A stretch of 34,995 bases of DNA, taken from contig CAMBSX010000006.1 in the NCBI GenBank assembly GCA_945870655.1, positions 1 through 34,995 on the forward strand. Reading direction: 5' to 3'. Below are positions 9,413-18,632 of this stretch, piece by piece. The position numbers and the translations under genes were made by a program. Numbering within the stretch: position 1 is the first letter of the stretch; each line of letters starts with the position of its first letter. This DNA is from Chthoniobacter flavus (GTDB lineage Bacteria > Verrucomicrobiota > Verrucomicrobiia > Chthoniobacterales > JACTMZ01). The notes under the pieces were generated by a model. The model was given only the letters and a program-made list of their open reading frames with translations. It searched no databases and was not told where the DNA came from.

Positions 9413-10114
9413 ATGTCTGGAACCGACCACTTTGCCAAATACCGCGCCTACTTTGTCAGCCAGAAAGACCGTGCACCTCTCGGCACCGGCCCCCATCTTC
9501 CCTTCGTCACCCTTTCCCGCCAAGCCGGCGCCGGTGCGGAAACCGTTGCCCGTCTTCTGACCGAAAAACTCAACACCGACCTTCCCCAAGACGCCCAGCC
9601 TTGGACCGTTTTCGACAAGAACCTGATCGCCAAAGTACTGGAGGACGCCGATCTGCCGCAAGAGATTGCCAAGCTTGTCCTCGAAGACAGGGACACCACC
9701 CTGCAGGCCATCATCGGTGAGGTGCTCGGTCTCCATCCCTCGATGTGGACCATTTTCCATCATACCAGCGACACCATCCTCAAATTGGCCCGGCTCGGGC
9801 GGTGCGTAATTGTCGGACGAGGCGCCGAAATCATCACCGCAAGGATGAAATGCGGAATCCACATACGTCTCGTCGCACCGGAAACCTCACGCTTGGCCCA
9901 TCTCGAAAAGCATTTTCATTGGGATGCCAAAACCGCGGTGAAATACCTGCATGAGCAGGACGAAGGGCGACGCCGCTACGTCAAAAGCAACTTTCAGCGT
10001 GACATCGACGACCCGGCCCTTTACCACGCCACGCTCAATACCGGCTTCCTCTCGTTTGAACGTACTGCCGGCGTCATAGCCCGCCTCGTGACGGACGAGA
10101 CCAACCAGGACTGA
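9413..10114 (+). CDS. Cytidylate kinase-like family protein
   Basis: 233 aa; FVTLSRQAGAGAETVARLLTEKLN...VFDKNLIAKVLEDADLP... and CVIVGRGAEIIT resemble the cytidylate kinase-like (PF13189-type) family. Confidence 0.7.
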   Translation: MSGTDHFAKYRAYFVSQKDRAPLGTGPHLPFVTLSRQAGAGAETVARLLTEKLNTDLPQDAQPWTVFDKNLIAKVLEDADLPQEIAKLVLEDRDTTLQAIIGEVLGLHPSMWTIFHHTSDTILKLARLGRCVIVGRGAEIITARMKCGIHIRLVAPETSRLAHLEKHFHWDAKTAVKYLHEQDEGRRRYVKSNFQRDIDDPALYHATLNTGFLSFERTAGVIARLVTDETNQD

Positions 10115-10290
10115 GTATGAGCGATAAAGAGAGGATTCTTTAACGTCAAGCGGTTCGACAGGCTTAAGCATCACCAAATCAATATTTGTGTTATTCCAGA
10201 GCAGCCCAAGACATAGATTGAGTCCCTTGCCCTCTTTACCGGGAGGTATGGAATGATGCATCCCTTCCCGCCTTGTCCGCGGCGGTCCAA

Positions 10291-10878
10291 ATGAGCGGAC
10301 CAGACCTGCTCCGCTTGGGCGTTCTCGGTTCGGGGCACGGCTCGAACTTTGCCGCCCTTTGCCGCGCCATCGATCAGGGTGTCCTGTCCGCCCGCATCGC
10401 CGCCGTGCTCTCCGATCGACCGGAGGCGCGGATTCTCGAACTCGGCCGCACCATCGGGGCGCGCACCGAATGCATCGTGCCGGGCATCGCGCGTGGACGC
10501 CTCGATCCTCCCACGGAAGAAAAAATTGTCGCTATCCTGCGCGAGGAAAAGGTGGAATTGGTCATCCTGGCCGGTTTCATGCGTATCATCGGCCCCTCCC
10601 TCCTCGCCGCTTACCCGCGACGCATCATCAACGTGCATCCCTCTCTCCTTCCCCATCACCGCGGGGCACGGGCCGCCGCCCAAGCCCTTGCCGCCGGCGA
10701 TCAAATCACCGGTTGCACCGTGCACTACGTCGACCAAGGAGTGGACACCGGTGAAATTATCGCCCAACAGGAGGTGGAGGTGAGGCCGGACGACACCACC
10801 GAAACCCTGCAGGCGCGGATCCAGGTGGCCGAGCACGCCTTGCTGCCATCCGTCGTCGCCACGTTTGCCCGCCGATGA
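10291..10878 (+). CDS. purN: Phosphoribosylglycinamide formyltransferase (GART)
   Basis: LGVLGSGHGSNFAAL, INVHPSLLPHHRGARAAAQALAAG, GCTVHYVDQGVDTGEIIAQ; ATG 10291 preferred over upstream TTG 10273. Confidence 0.92.
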   Translation: MSGPDLLRLGVLGSGHGSNFAALCRAIDQGVLSARIAAVLSDRPEARILELGRTIGARTECIVPGIARGRLDPPTEEKIVAILREEKVELVILAGFMRIIGPSLLAAYPRRIINVHPSLLPHHRGARAAAQALAAGDQITGCTVHYVDQGVDTGEIIAQQEVEVRPDDTTETLQARIQVAEHALLPSVVATFARR

Positions 10879-13706
10879 AAGACACGCCGCTCAGCACATC
10901 AGGTCCCTCCTTCACCAAAGTGATCAAGCCATGCGGCGCACATCGCGACCGCGCGCTGACCAGGCAGGCCCGGCAACTCGGGTTTGCCGTTGTTTCTCTC
11001 AAGGCCTCGGACATCTTTTTTCTGCGCGGCGAAACGGACACCGCGAATTTGCGCCTCATTGTGCCGCGACTGCTCGACGATGCCCAAGGCGAGGCCACTC
11101 GCCTCGAGGTCGGCACAGCCACCGTACCGGCCGGCCGGCTTGTCATCGAGGTGGCGCGCCGGGCCGGGGTGACCGACCGCGTGGCCACACAGCTGGCCGA
11201 AAGCGCGGCGCGCAGCGGATGCTGTATCGAAGCCGCCACGGGATCGCGCTTCGAAATGACCGGCGGCAGCGAACTTCCGGAAAAAGACCTCCACTTTCTT
11301 GTTCACAACCTTCTCTGCAATCCGGTCATCGAGACATGGTCATTCGGCGAAGTGCAACCCGGCTTCACCTCCGCGCCGGCGGCGGAATCCTCCGCGGTCG
11401 AAATTGTCCCTTTGTGCGGACGGACCCCGGAGGCGCTGGCCCGGATCAACAATGACCGTGCTCTCGCCCTCGACCCCGAAGAAATGGAGGCTGTGGCACA
11501 ATACTTCACGGCCGAAGGACGCGATCCGACCGACGCCGAACTGGAAACGATCGCGCAAACCTGGAGCGACCACTGTTCCCACAAGACCTTTGCCGCGCGC
11601 ATCGAAACCGAACAGGGCGAGGTCGCGCCCCTCTTGCGCCAGTTGCGCGAGACGACTCGCGCAATGAAGGCCCCTTTCGTCATCTCCGCCTTCGACGGCA
11701 ACGCCGGTATCGTGGCCTTTGCCGACGGTCTGCGGCTCGCCATCAAGGCCGAAACGCACAACCATCCCAGCGCGATCGAGCCCTTCGGTGGAGCCAACAC
11801 CGGGGTGGGTGGCGTGATCCGCGACGTCCTTGCCGCTCCCGCCCGCCCCGTGGCCCTGACCGACATCCTTTGCTTCGGTCCGCGCGAACTCGACCATCAC
11901 GATCTTCCGGAAGGCGTGCTCCACCCCGCGGTCATCGAGGAGGGGGTGGTCGAAGGGGTGGCCGACTATGGCAACAAAATGGGAGTGCCCACCGTGGCCG
12001 GTGCCGTCCTCTACGATGCCGGTTACACCGCCAATCCGCTCGTCTTTTGCGGTTGCGTCGGCGAGGTGCTCCGGGGCTATGACAAATTGAGCGGGCCGCA
12101 ACCCGGCGACCGTGTTGTGGTCGTCGGCGGGGCGACCGGGCGGGACGGGATCCGCGGGGCGACCTTTTCTTCCATGACTATGGATGCCACCACGGGCGAA
12201 GTGGCCGGGGCCTCCGTGCAGATCGGCGACCCGATCATTGAACGGCTGGTGGCCGATTTGCTCGTCGAATTGCTCGACCGTCCCGACCCACTGGTGCGCG
12301 CCTTGACCGATTGCGGGGCGGGCGGACTGTCTTCCGCGGTCGGCGAATTGGGTGAAGCCACGGGTGTTTCCGTCGACCTCACCGCCGTCGACCGCAAATA
12401 CGCCGGGCTCCAGCCGTGGGAAGTCTGGCTCTCCGAAGCACAGGAACGCATGGTCCTCGCGGTGCCGCCGGGCCAGGCGGCGGCCGTTCTCGAGCGGGCC
12501 CGTCACCTCGGCTTGTCGGCCTGCGATATCGGCGAGTTCACCGGCGACCGGCGTCTGCTGGTGCGCCATGGCGCGAAGCCGGTGGTCGATTTGCCGATGG
12601 AGTTTCTGCACAAAGGCCGGCCCGTCCGCCGCCTGCGCGCCGTGCTGCCCTCTCCCGACCGCAGACCCGACACCAAGCTTCGCGAGGCCGATATTTCCCA
12701 TGCGCTTCTTGCTCTCCTCTCCCATCCGAACATCGCGTCGAAAGAAGCCATCATTCACCGTTACGACCACGAAGTTCTCGGCGCCACGGTCATCCGCCCG
12801 ATGGCTGGCAGCGCTCAGTCGGGCCCGTCGGACGGGACGGTGATCGCCCCGCCACAACGGCGGTCCGGCTTTGCCCTCGGTATCGGAGTCAATGCGCGAT
12901 ACGGGCTCTACGATCCGGAATACATGGCCCACGCCGTGGTGGACGAAGCCATGCGCAACGTCACGGTCTCGGGTGCCGATCCGGCCCAGACCGCACTACT
13001 GGACAATTTTTCATGGGGCGATCCGCGGCGTCCGGAAACGCTGGGCGACCTGGTTGCCACGGTGCGCGGATGTTGCGCGGCCGCCCAGCTTTACGGGGCC
13101 CCTTTTGTCTCGGGCAAGGATTCGCTGAACAACGAATACGTCGCCTCGGACGGCACCCGCCGCTCCATCCCGCCGACCTTGGTCATCACCGCCCTAGCCC
13201 ACGTGCCCGAAGCGGACCGGTCGATCGGCACCGCCCTGCGCGCGGCCGGTCACGCGCTCGTCCTGACCGGCCGCACCACGCGCGAATTCGGGGGCAGTCA
13301 CTTCAATCTCGTCACAGGCGAGGAGAGTGGCACGGTGCCCGCACCCGACCCCTCGGCTCCAGCCCGCTACCGCCGCATCCACGCCCTCATGCGCGAAGGG
13401 CTCGTTGAATCGGCCCATGACGTCAGCGAGGGCGGGCTGGCCGTGACCCTGGCCGAAATGGTGATCGGCGGAAGACTCGGGGTCGAGGCCACGCTGGGAG
13501 AACCTGATGAGTGTTCCGCCCTGTTTTCGGAATCACTCGGACGCCTCGTGCTCGAGGTTCGCGAGGAAAATATCCCGCGGGTTCTCCAATCCCTCGGCGA
13601 TGAGGCTGCCGTCATCGGCGGGGTGGTCGCAGACTACCACCTGCGCCTCGGCACCCACAGGTGGGACGGCGCCGCTCTCGAGCGCGCCTGGAGGGGGGAC
13701 GCGTGA
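10875..13706 (+). CDS. purL: Phosphoribosylformylglycinamidine synthase, PurS-like N-terminal extension + PurL
   Basis: 943 aa; WSDHCSHKTFAARI, AIKAETHNHPSAIEPFGGANTGVGGVIRD, GRDGIRGATFSS; N-terminal ~200 aa PurS-like (VIEVARRAGVTDRVATQLAESAARSG). Confidence 0.93.
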   Translation: MKDTPLSTSGPSFTKVIKPCGAHRDRALTRQARQLGFAVVSLKASDIFFLRGETDTANLRLIVPRLLDDAQGEATRLEVGTATVPAGRLVIEVARRAGVTDRVATQLAESAARSGCCIEAATGSRFEMTGGSELPEKDLHFLVHNLLCNPVIETWSFGEVQPGFTSAPAAESSAVEIVPLCGRTPEALARINNDRALALDPEEMEAVAQYFTAEGRDPTDAELETIAQTWSDHCSHKTFAARIETEQGEVAPLLRQLRETTRAMKAPFVISAFDGNAGIVAFADGLRLAIKAETHNHPSAIEPFGGANTGVGGVIRDVLAAPARPVALTDILCFGPRELDHHDLPEGVLHPAVIEEGVVEGVADYGNKMGVPTVAGAVLYDAGYTANPLVFCGCVGEVLRGYDKLSGPQPGDRVVVVGGATGRDGIRGATFSSMTMDATTGEVAGASVQIGDPIIERLVADLLVELLDRPDPLVRALTDCGAGGLSSAVGELGEATGVSVDLTAVDRKYAGLQPWEVWLSEAQERMVLAVPPGQAAAVLERARHLGLSACDIGEFTGDRRLLVRHGAKPVVDLPMEFLHKGRPVRRLRAVLPSPDRRPDTKLREADISHALLALLSHPNIASKEAIIHRYDHEVLGATVIRPMAGSAQSGPSDGTVIAPPQRRSGFALGIGVNARYGLYDPEYMAHAVVDEAMRNVTVSGADPAQTALLDNFSWGDPRRPETLGDLVATVRGCCAAAQLYGAPFVSGKDSLNNEYVASDGTRRSIPPTLVITALAHVPEADRSIGTALRAAGHALVLTGRTTREFGGSHFNLVTGEESGTVPAPDPSAPARYRRIHALMREGLVESAHDVSEGGLAVTLAEMVIGGRLGVEATLGEPDECSALFSESLGRLVLEVREENIPRVLQSLGDEAAVIGGVVADYHLRLGTHRWDGAALERAWRGDA

Positions 13707-14434
13707 TGAAGCCTCCTGCCATCGTTCTCACCGCACCCGGCACGAATCGCCAAAACGATGCGGCCTTCGCCCTCGAGCAGGCCGGCGCCGCTCCGGTCTG
13801 CGTCGATCTTCTCGACCTGCCCGGGCGGCGCGGCGAGATCGAGCGGGCCAAGCTGATCGTCATTGCCGGTGGTTTTTCCTACGGAGATGCGCTCGGTTCG
13901 GGTCGCGTTTTTGCCCTCGAAGCCGAGCGCCTGCTCGGCGACCTCCTGCCGGAAAAAGTTTCCCAAGGCACCCCGATCCTCGGGGTGTGCAACGGATTCC
14001 AAATGCTCGTGCGGTCCGGAATGCTTCCGGGGGCCCTGCAGCACAACGAGCGGGGACATTTCGAGTGCCGGTGGGTTACACTGCAACCATCCTCGCAGCT
14101 CTGCGTCTGGACGAGGGGCTTGGAGGAGCCGCTCCGCTGCCCCGTGGCTCACGGCGAGGGCCGATACGCGGCCGGAACAGCCGTGCTCGAACAGCTGCGC
14201 TCCGAGGACCGTGTGGCCTTCCGCTACGCGGCGGATGATTACCCGGCCAATCCCAACGGATCCGCGGAGGCCATTGCCGGGGTGTGCGATTCCACCGGTC
14301 TGGTGCTCGGCATGATGCCCCACCCGGAGAACCACGTGACGGAGCGCCAAGGCCGTGCCATGGTTACTGTCCGGAAACAAGGACACGCGCTGCCACTCTT
14401 TCGCAACGGCGTGGTCGCCGCTCTCGCATCATGA
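13706..14434 (+). CDS. purQ: Phosphoribosylformylglycinamidine synthase glutaminase subunit
   Basis: VLTAPGTNRQNDAAFALEQAGA, IAGGFSYGDALGSGRVFA, GVCNGFQMLVRSGMLPG, GMMPHPENHV; ATG 13706 overlaps the purL stop. Confidence 0.93.
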   Translation: MKPPAIVLTAPGTNRQNDAAFALEQAGAAPVCVDLLDLPGRRGEIERAKLIVIAGGFSYGDALGSGRVFALEAERLLGDLLPEKVSQGTPILGVCNGFQMLVRSGMLPGALQHNERGHFECRWVTLQPSSQLCVWTRGLEEPLRCPVAHGEGRYAAGTAVLEQLRSEDRVAFRYAADDYPANPNGSAEAIAGVCDSTGLVLGMMPHPENHVTERQGRAMVTVRKQGHALPLFRNGVVAALAS

Positions 14435-15876
14435 AACCCAGCACCCAACTTGCCAGTTCCCCTTTTCGCGACGACCGCCCGAGCGAAGAATGCGGGGTCG
14501 TCGCGGTTTCTTCACCCAGCGGCGAAGAAACCGCCCAACTCGCCTTCTTCGGGCTGTTCGCCCTGCAGCATCGCGGACAGGAAGCGGCGGGCATTGCCGT
14601 GTCCGACGGGCAGCGGGCGCGCATCCACAAGGATGTCGGTTTGCTCTCCCAAATTTTCACCCCGGAGACGCTGGCGCCACTCACCGGCTACCAAGCCATC
14701 GGGCACACCCGGTACTCGACCATGGGTGCGTCCACCGCGCGCAATGCCCAGCCCTTCCTGGTCGAAACCATGCACGGACCCCTCGCCCTCGCGCACAACG
14801 GGTCGCTGGTCAACGCCACCGAGCTTCGCTCCCAACTTTTGCAACGCGGTTTCGCCCTCACCGCCGCGAGCGATACCGAAGTGATGGCCCTGATGCTCGC
14901 CGCGGCGAGCGGCCGCACCTGGGAGGAACGCCTGGAACGCACCATGCCCTCGTGGAAAGGCGCTTACTCGCTGGTCCTTCTCGGAATCGACAGCTTCATC
15001 GCGGCCCGGGACCCCTGGGGATTCCGGCCGCTCTCCATCGGGCGCACCCCCGAGGGCGGCTGGGCTGCCGCCTCGGAAACCTGCGCCTTGAACACCCTCG
15101 GTTGCACCGAGATCAACGAGGTGGAAAATGGCGAGATCGTCGTGGTGCGAGGCAAGGAAATCACCCGTCACCGCACGACCACCGCCGCCACCGGACCGGC
15201 GCGCTGCTCCTTCGAGTTCGTTTATTTTTCCCGGCCCGACAGCGAGTGGGACGGCGAGAGCGTGCACAAGGTGCGGCAGAAACTGGGCGAGCAACTGGCC
15301 ATCGAGTGGCCGGCCGAAGCGGACGTCGTCGTGCCGGTCCCCGATTCGTCCATTCCCGCGGCCATCGGCTATTCAAGACAGTCCGGCATCCCGTTCAACG
15401 ACGGTTTCATCAAAAACCGCTACATCGGACGCACCTTCATCGAGCCGACCCAGCTTCTCCGCGAACGACGCGTGGCCATGAAGTTCAACGTCCTGCCGGC
15501 CAACCTTGCCGGTCAGCGCGTGGTTATCATCGACGACTCGCTGGTCCGCGGCACGACCTCAGCCCAACTGATCAAGCTGGTCCGCGACGCCGGGGCCAAG
15601 GAGGTCCACCTGCGCATCACCTCGCCGCGCGTGCTTCACCCCTGCCACATGGGGGTCGACATGGGGACTTATGACGAACTCATCGCCGCGCGCTTCGATC
15701 CCGAGCGGCTCCGTCAGCATGTCGGGGCCGACACCCTGGCTTTTCTTTCAGTCGAGGGCATGATGGCCGCGATCGGCAAAAAATCGGGCTACTGCACAGC
15801 CTGCTTCACCGGAAAATACCCGGTGGATGTTTCGGGCGTGGCGCCCAAGGAATCTTTCGAGTTCGCCCTGGCATGA
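14431..15876 (+). CDS. purF: Amidophosphoribosyltransferase
   Basis: EECGVVAVSSPSGEETAQLAFFGLFALQHRGQEAAGIAVSDG; VVIIDDSLVRGTTSAQLIKLVRDAGAKEVH (PRPP loop); ATG 14431 overlaps the purQ stop. Confidence 0.95.
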   Translation: MKPSTQLASSPFRDDRPSEECGVVAVSSPSGEETAQLAFFGLFALQHRGQEAAGIAVSDGQRARIHKDVGLLSQIFTPETLAPLTGYQAIGHTRYSTMGASTARNAQPFLVETMHGPLALAHNGSLVNATELRSQLLQRGFALTAASDTEVMALMLAAASGRTWEERLERTMPSWKGAYSLVLLGIDSFIAARDPWGFRPLSIGRTPEGGWAAASETCALNTLGCTEINEVENGEIVVVRGKEITRHRTTTAATGPARCSFEFVYFSRPDSEWDGESVHKVRQKLGEQLAIEWPAEADVVVPVPDSSIPAAIGYSRQSGIPFNDGFIKNRYIGRTFIEPTQLLRERRVAMKFNVLPANLAGQRVVIIDDSLVRGTTSAQLIKLVRDAGAKEVHLRITSPRVLHPCHMGVDMGTYDELIAARFDPERLRQHVGADTLAFLSVEGMMAAIGKKSGYCTACFTGKYPVDVSGVAPKESFEFALA

Positions 15877-18128
15877 AGATTCTCGTGCTCGGATCGGGCG
15901 GACGCGAACACGCCATGGCCCGCGCGCTGGAGTGCCCCGGTGACAGCGTCATCGTGGCACCGGGCAACGGCGGTACACCGAACCGGCGTGACATCGACCC
16001 ATGCCATCCCGGGCAAGTCGTGGCCCTCTGCCGTGAGGAAAAAATCGACCTGGTGCTCATCGGACCCGAGAGCGCGCTGGCGGCGGGAGTTTCCGACGCC
16101 CTGCGGGCTGCCGGCTTCCGGGTCTTCGGACCATCCCGGGAAGCGGCGCGACTGGAGACGAGCAAGAGCCATTGCCGCGAGTTTGCCGCACGCCACGGAC
16201 TCCCCTCGCCGCGCAATAAAACTTTTTCCGGTCCGGCCGCCGCGGAAGAGGCGCGCGCTTGGGCCGAGGCGCAAGATTTTCCGGTCGTGGTCAAAGCCGA
16301 CGGCCTTGCCTCGGGCAAAGGTGTGGTCATTCCCGAAAACAAGTCCGAGCGCGACGAAGCTCTGGTCCGCTTGGCGCAATCCGGGCCGATTCTCCTCGAA
16401 GAACGTCTGACCGGTCCGGAGGTTTCTCTGCTTGTTTTCAGCGATGGCACTTCCGTCGCCGCCATGCCGCCGGCCCAGGACCACAAACGAATTCACGAAG
16501 GCGACCGCGGCCCGAACACCGGCGGGATGGGCGCCTATGCGCCTACCGGGATTTGTCCTCCGGCCTTGGTTGAACAAGTGCTCGCCAGCATCGTGCGCCC
16601 GACCATCTCGGGACTCGCTCGCGAGGGTGCCCCCTACGTCGGCGTGCTCTACGCAGGACTGATGCTGACTGCGGACGGACCCAAGCTCATCGAATACAAT
16701 TGCCGCTTCGGAGACCCCGAGGCGCAAACCTTGCTGCCCTTGCTCGCGACCCCGCTGCGCGAGATTGCCCTGGCTTGTGTCGAGGGGCGTCTGGCCGGAA
16801 CCCCGGTCCGCTGGCACGACGAAACCGCCTGCACCGTGGTGCTCGCCTCGCGTGGCTATCCGGAAAAACCGGAAACCGGAGATCCGGTGGCAGGACTGGA
16901 TCGGGCCGCAGACCGCGAGAGGGTGCGCCTTTTTCATGCGGGCACGGCAGAGGCCGGGGGCTCGATTGTCACCTCCGGCGGCCGCGTGCTCAACGTGACT
17001 GCGACCGGCGCGAATCTTGAAGAGGCCCGCACCCGCGCTTATGAGGCCGCGGGCGACATCTCTTTCCGTGGCTGCCAGTTTCGCCGCGACATAGGCTGGC
17101 GCGAACTGGCCCGCACCGCCGGGAGCTACGCGGCAAGCGGCGTCGACATCGACGAGGGTAACCGCGCGGTAACCCTCCTTAAAAAGAAAGTCGAAGCCAC
17201 GCATTCCGCCGGCGTGCTCGGCGGCATCGGGTCATTCGGTGGTGCGCTCGACGCCTCCGCCCTGAAAAACTTCGAGCACCCGGTACTGCTCGGCACCACC
17301 GACGGGGTCGGCACCAAGGTCATGCTTGCCTCCGCCGCGGGTCGTTACACCTCGATCGGCCATGACATCGTCAACCACTGCATCAACGATCTTCTCGTGC
17401 AGGGTGCCTTTCCGCTCTTCTTTCTCGACTACATTGCCTCGTCGTCCATTTCGGCATCGCGCATCGCGGAAATCGTCGGCGGGATGGCCGAGGCCTGCGC
17501 GGATGCCAAGTGCGTGCTGCTCGGCGGAGAGACGGCGGAAATGCCCGGGGTCTATTGCCCGGGGGAATTCGACGTGGCCGGCACGATGGTCGGCGCGGCG
17601 GAAAAAAAGCGCCTCCTCCCGCGGCCCGACCTCCAACCGGGCGACCTCCTTCTCGGCCTCGCCTCGTCCGGTTTGCATACCAATGGCTATTCGCTGGCGC
17701 GAAAAATTTTCCGCGGCCTGCCGCTCGAGGCGACACCTGCGGGCCTTGACACCACCCTGGGTGATGCACTGCTCGCGCCGCACCGTTCGTATCTCGGTGT
17801 GCTGCGCACGGCCTTGGACCGCGGGCTGGTCAAGGCGCTGGCCCACCTGACCGGCGGGGGCGTTTTCGACAACCTGCCGCGTGTCCTTCCGGAAGGTTGT
17901 GCCGCGGATATCGAGCGCGACGCCTGGCCCGTATCGCCGCTCTTCCGACTCATCGTGGAGGTGAGCGGACTGCCCGACGATGAACTCTTCCGCACCTTCA
18001 ACATGGGCGTCGGCATGATGATGGTCTGCGATCCGCAGGACGAACCGGCCTTGCGCGACGCGATCAAGGAACCTTTGTTCCTCCTCGGCCACCTCGCCGC
18101 CGGACCGCGCGGGGTACGCATGCTCTGA
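15873..18128 (+). CDS. Bifunctional phosphoribosylamine--glycine ligase / phosphoribosylformylglycinamidine cyclo-ligase (PurD-PurM fusion)
   Basis: 751 aa single ORF: PurD half MKILVLGSGGREHAMARAL...PVVVKADGLASGKGVV...GDRGPNTGGMGAYAPTG; PurM half ASGVDIDEGNRAV...LLGTTDGVGTKVMLA...IGHDIVNHCINDLLVQGAFPLFFLDYIA...LTGGGVFDNLPRVLP; junction near nt 17100-17140. Confidence 0.93.
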   Translation: MKILVLGSGGREHAMARALECPGDSVIVAPGNGGTPNRRDIDPCHPGQVVALCREEKIDLVLIGPESALAAGVSDALRAAGFRVFGPSREAARLETSKSHCREFAARHGLPSPRNKTFSGPAAAEEARAWAEAQDFPVVVKADGLASGKGVVIPENKSERDEALVRLAQSGPILLEERLTGPEVSLLVFSDGTSVAAMPPAQDHKRIHEGDRGPNTGGMGAYAPTGICPPALVEQVLASIVRPTISGLAREGAPYVGVLYAGLMLTADGPKLIEYNCRFGDPEAQTLLPLLATPLREIALACVEGRLAGTPVRWHDETACTVVLASRGYPEKPETGDPVAGLDRAADRERVRLFHAGTAEAGGSIVTSGGRVLNVTATGANLEEARTRAYEAAGDISFRGCQFRRDIGWRELARTAGSYAASGVDIDEGNRAVTLLKKKVEATHSAGVLGGIGSFGGALDASALKNFEHPVLLGTTDGVGTKVMLASAAGRYTSIGHDIVNHCINDLLVQGAFPLFFLDYIASSSISASRIAEIVGGMAEACADAKCVLLGGETAEMPGVYCPGEFDVAGTMVGAAEKKRLLPRPDLQPGDLLLGLASSGLHTNGYSLARKIFRGLPLEATPAGLDTTLGDALLAPHRSYLGVLRTALDRGLVKALAHLTGGGVFDNLPRVLPEGCAADIERDAWPVSPLFRLIVEVSGLPDDELFRTFNMGVGMMMVCDPQDEPALRDAIKEPLFLLGHLAAGPRGVRML

Positions 18129-18175
18129 AGCGCGCGGCTTGGCAAACCGCCCCGGAGCTTTACCCTGCAGTCATT

Positions 18176-18571
18176 GTGAGCAGCGGAGCCAACATCCTTC
18201 TCGTCGGGGCAGGCGGCTTCATCGGATCCATAGTACGCTACCTGCTTAGTGGCTGGGTACTGCATCACACGCTGGGCGGCAAATTCCCCTGGAGCACCTT
18301 CGTGGTCAACGTGCTCGGCTGTCTCCTCATCGGAGTGCTTTCCGGAATGATCGAGCGCCTCGAATGGTTCACCCCGCAGATGAGGTTGCTCCTGCTTACC
18401 GGACTGCTCGGCGGCTTCACCACCTTCTCCGCTTTCGGTCTGGAAACCGTTTTTCTCCTGCGGCGAGGTGAAGTGCTCATCGCGGTGGCTTATGCTCTCT
18501 CCAGCGTGGCGGTCTGCGTTACCGCAGTCTGGGTCGGCTTGAGGATGATCGAACTTCTTCCGCGTGGCTGA
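18176..18571 (+). CDS. crcB: Fluoride efflux transporter CrcB/Fluc
   Basis: 131 aa, GTG start; GGFIGSIVRYLLSGW, PWSTFVVNVLGCLLIGVLSGM, GLLGGFTTFSAFGLE. Confidence 0.92.
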   Translation: MSSGANILLVGAGGFIGSIVRYLLSGWVLHHTLGGKFPWSTFVVNVLGCLLIGVLSGMIERLEWFTPQMRLLLLTGLLGGFTTFSAFGLETVFLLRRGEVLIAVAYALSSVAVCVTAVWVGLRMIELLPRG

Positions 18572-18576
18572 TCAGC

Positions 18577-18604
18577 AAAAGGGGCCCCCGATCGGGAGCC
18601 CCTT
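18577..18604 (-). terminator. Intrinsic terminator between convergent crcB and the LEA-like gene
   Basis: AAGGGGCCCCCGATCGGGAGCCCCTT near-palindrome; on the minus strand it is followed by TTTT (CCCCTTTTGC), so best as the terminator of the minus-strand gene; may be bidirectional. Confidence 0.7.
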
Positions 18605-18632
18605 GATTGGCAGAGATGGGAAAAGCCAGACC

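Noticed and set aside
10115-10290. Purine riboswitch, tRNA or small RNA in the relatively AT-rich gap before purN
   Set aside because: No purine aptamer or cloverleaf could be traced by eye; a covariance-model search would be needed
11340-12932. 530-aa minus-strand ORF over purL
   Set aside because: Antisense shadow of a high-GC coding gene; purL is clear on the plus strand
14355-15674. 439-aa plus-strand ORF overlapping purF in another frame
   Set aside because: Arg/His/Pro-rich out-of-frame translation with no domain; purF explains the region
18129-18175. Fluoride riboswitch before crcB
   Set aside because: Only 47 nt between purDM and crcB and no recognisable fluoride-aptamer pattern
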